Translations under genes and position numbers: made by a program
Shown here: positions 63,593 through 64,000 of the stretch, in pieces
Numbering within the stretch: the first letter of the stretch is position 1
Layout: the number at the start of each line of letters is the position of its first letter
From: Lachnospiraceae bacterium AM93-12TA
GTDB lineage: Bacteria; Bacillota; Clostridia; Lachnospirales; Lachnospiraceae
Reading direction: 5' to 3'
Length of the DNA stretch: 64,000 nt
Assembly (NCBI GenBank): GCA_027698105.1
Contig: JAQERH010000016.1
Location: forward strand, 1-64,000
The notes under the pieces: generated by a model
Told to the model about the DNA's origin: nothing
Databases searched by the model: none
The model's input: the letters and a program-made list of their open reading frames with translations, nothing else

Positions 63593-64000
63593 TCAATCAT
63601 ATATTCTACTGTAATAGTTTGAACCCATTTGATTATTGATCTCAACAGCCAGCTGATGCCCCTGCTGAATACATTGCTCCACAGCGTCTGGTCGTTCCGA
63701 GTCATCTACTCCTCCCACACTCAGACCAGCTACTAACTGATTAGCTGAGTTATAGATAGGAAATCCAACAGCAAACAATCCCTCTGTCAGCCTGTTACGC
63801 GTAATATCATATCCACGAGTTCGAGCACCTTTCAAATCTTCCTTCAACTGAGTTTTCTCATCTTCTTCCAACTCTAGGTTGCTCAGATAGCTGCTTTGAA
63901 ATTGGGGCGAAGCAAATGCCAGTAATACTCGATTGCTTGCCCCACGAAACAGCGGATATACTCCACCCACAAATACTGAACTCAAGCGTCCAGTATTGTC
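63593..64000 (-). CDS. IclR-family regulator, partial (C-terminal domain)
   Basis: The open frame runs off the right edge. The visible 135 residues cover most of an IclR effector domain: FVGGVYPLFRGASNRVLLAF, TRGYDITRNRLTEGLFAVGF (the arginine-glutamate ligand region), PIYNSANQLVAGLSVGG and a final helix. The N-terminal DNA-binding domain is outside. It is in the same direction as the amidase operon and likely controls it through the palindrome at 63389-63403. Confidence 0.82.
   Translation of the reverse strand, partial: DNTGRLSSVFVGGVYPLFRGASNRVLLAFASPQFQSSYLSNLELEEDEKTQLKEDLKGARTRGYDITRNRLTEGLFAVGFPIYNSANQLVAGLSVGGVDDSERPDAVEQCIQQGHQLAVEINNQMGSNYYSRIYD

Noticed and set aside
1..64000. rRNA, tRNA, CRISPR arrays and complete insertion sequences
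   Set aside because: No cloverleaf ending in CCA, no rRNA core words, no evenly spaced repeats and no transposase were recognised. A covariance-model scan would be decisive for tRNA and riboswitches.

Overview
The window reads as chromosomal DNA from a spore-forming, low-to-moderate GC Firmicute of the Lachnospiraceae type (gut clostridia such as Enterocloster, Lachnoclostridium or [Clostridium] symbiosum). The evidence is a SpoIIR sporulation gene, clostridial-type RpoB/RpoC, strong AGGAGG ribosome sites, many sigma-A TTGACA-N17-TATAAT promoters and the type of accessory genes present. No rRNA, tRNA, CRISPR array, prophage or complete insertion sequence was recognised. The species is an inference. 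Layout: 0-10 kb holds cysK, convergent rpoC-rpoB and a small membrane-anchored protein. 10-14 kb is an accessory patch with a short hydrophobic toxin-like peptide facing a candidate antisense RNA, an RHS fragment, small membrane and coiled-coil proteins, a secreted cell-wall-binding protein and an XRE regulator with divergent promoters. 14-18 kb is envelope and sporulation housekeeping: bioY, a DUF1934 gene, murI, ddl and spoIIR. 18-25.6 kb is a five-gene RND-type export operon (TetR, membrane-fusion protein, RND pump, two TolC-like coiled-coil proteins) behind a promoter with two identical-class operators. 25.9-35.1 kb holds an ispE-GntR-ferredoxin/aldo-keto reductase operon, a cyclophilin and acetyltransferase, an AGCS symporter, a phospholipase-C-like protein and an amino-acid ABC importer. 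35.3-38.3 kb is a small island with a broken ImmA/IrrE gene, an AbiE-like regulator/nucleotidyltransferase pair and a lipoprotein. 38.5-53.3 kb is one long co-directional run of 13 genes for a surface glycan. It encodes GmhA, GmhB, HddA and HddC (GDP-D-glycero-D-manno-heptose), RfbF, RfbG and RfbH (a CDP-3,6-dideoxyhexose intermediate), LicD, a GT2 transferase and three large membrane proteins, headed by an M42 peptidase. 53.4-56 kb has a MATE exporter behind a perfect 20-bp palindrome and a FUSC-like membrane protein. 56-64 kb has a scrambled DUF4230 remnant and then a catabolic operon: a two-domain nitrilase-like amidase with one dead half, an NCS1 permease, a DUF917 protein, an AroM protein, an aminopeptidase-T/NicX-like protein and an Asp/Glu/hydantoin racemase. 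Its probable IclR regulator runs off the window end. Together the catabolic genes look like import and stepwise opening of a small cyclic amide or ureide of hydantoin type, but the substrate is not shown by sequence. The least explained material is non-coding. A hairpin repeat occurs at three loci with a conserved 20-base loop and freely varying but still complementary stems. A 135-bp cloverleaf-like inverted-repeat element flanked by a 6-bp target duplication sits inside the catabolic operon. The toxin-like locus has two facing consensus promoters, a Shine-Dalgarno-masking leader and a hairpin sequence shared between both transcripts.
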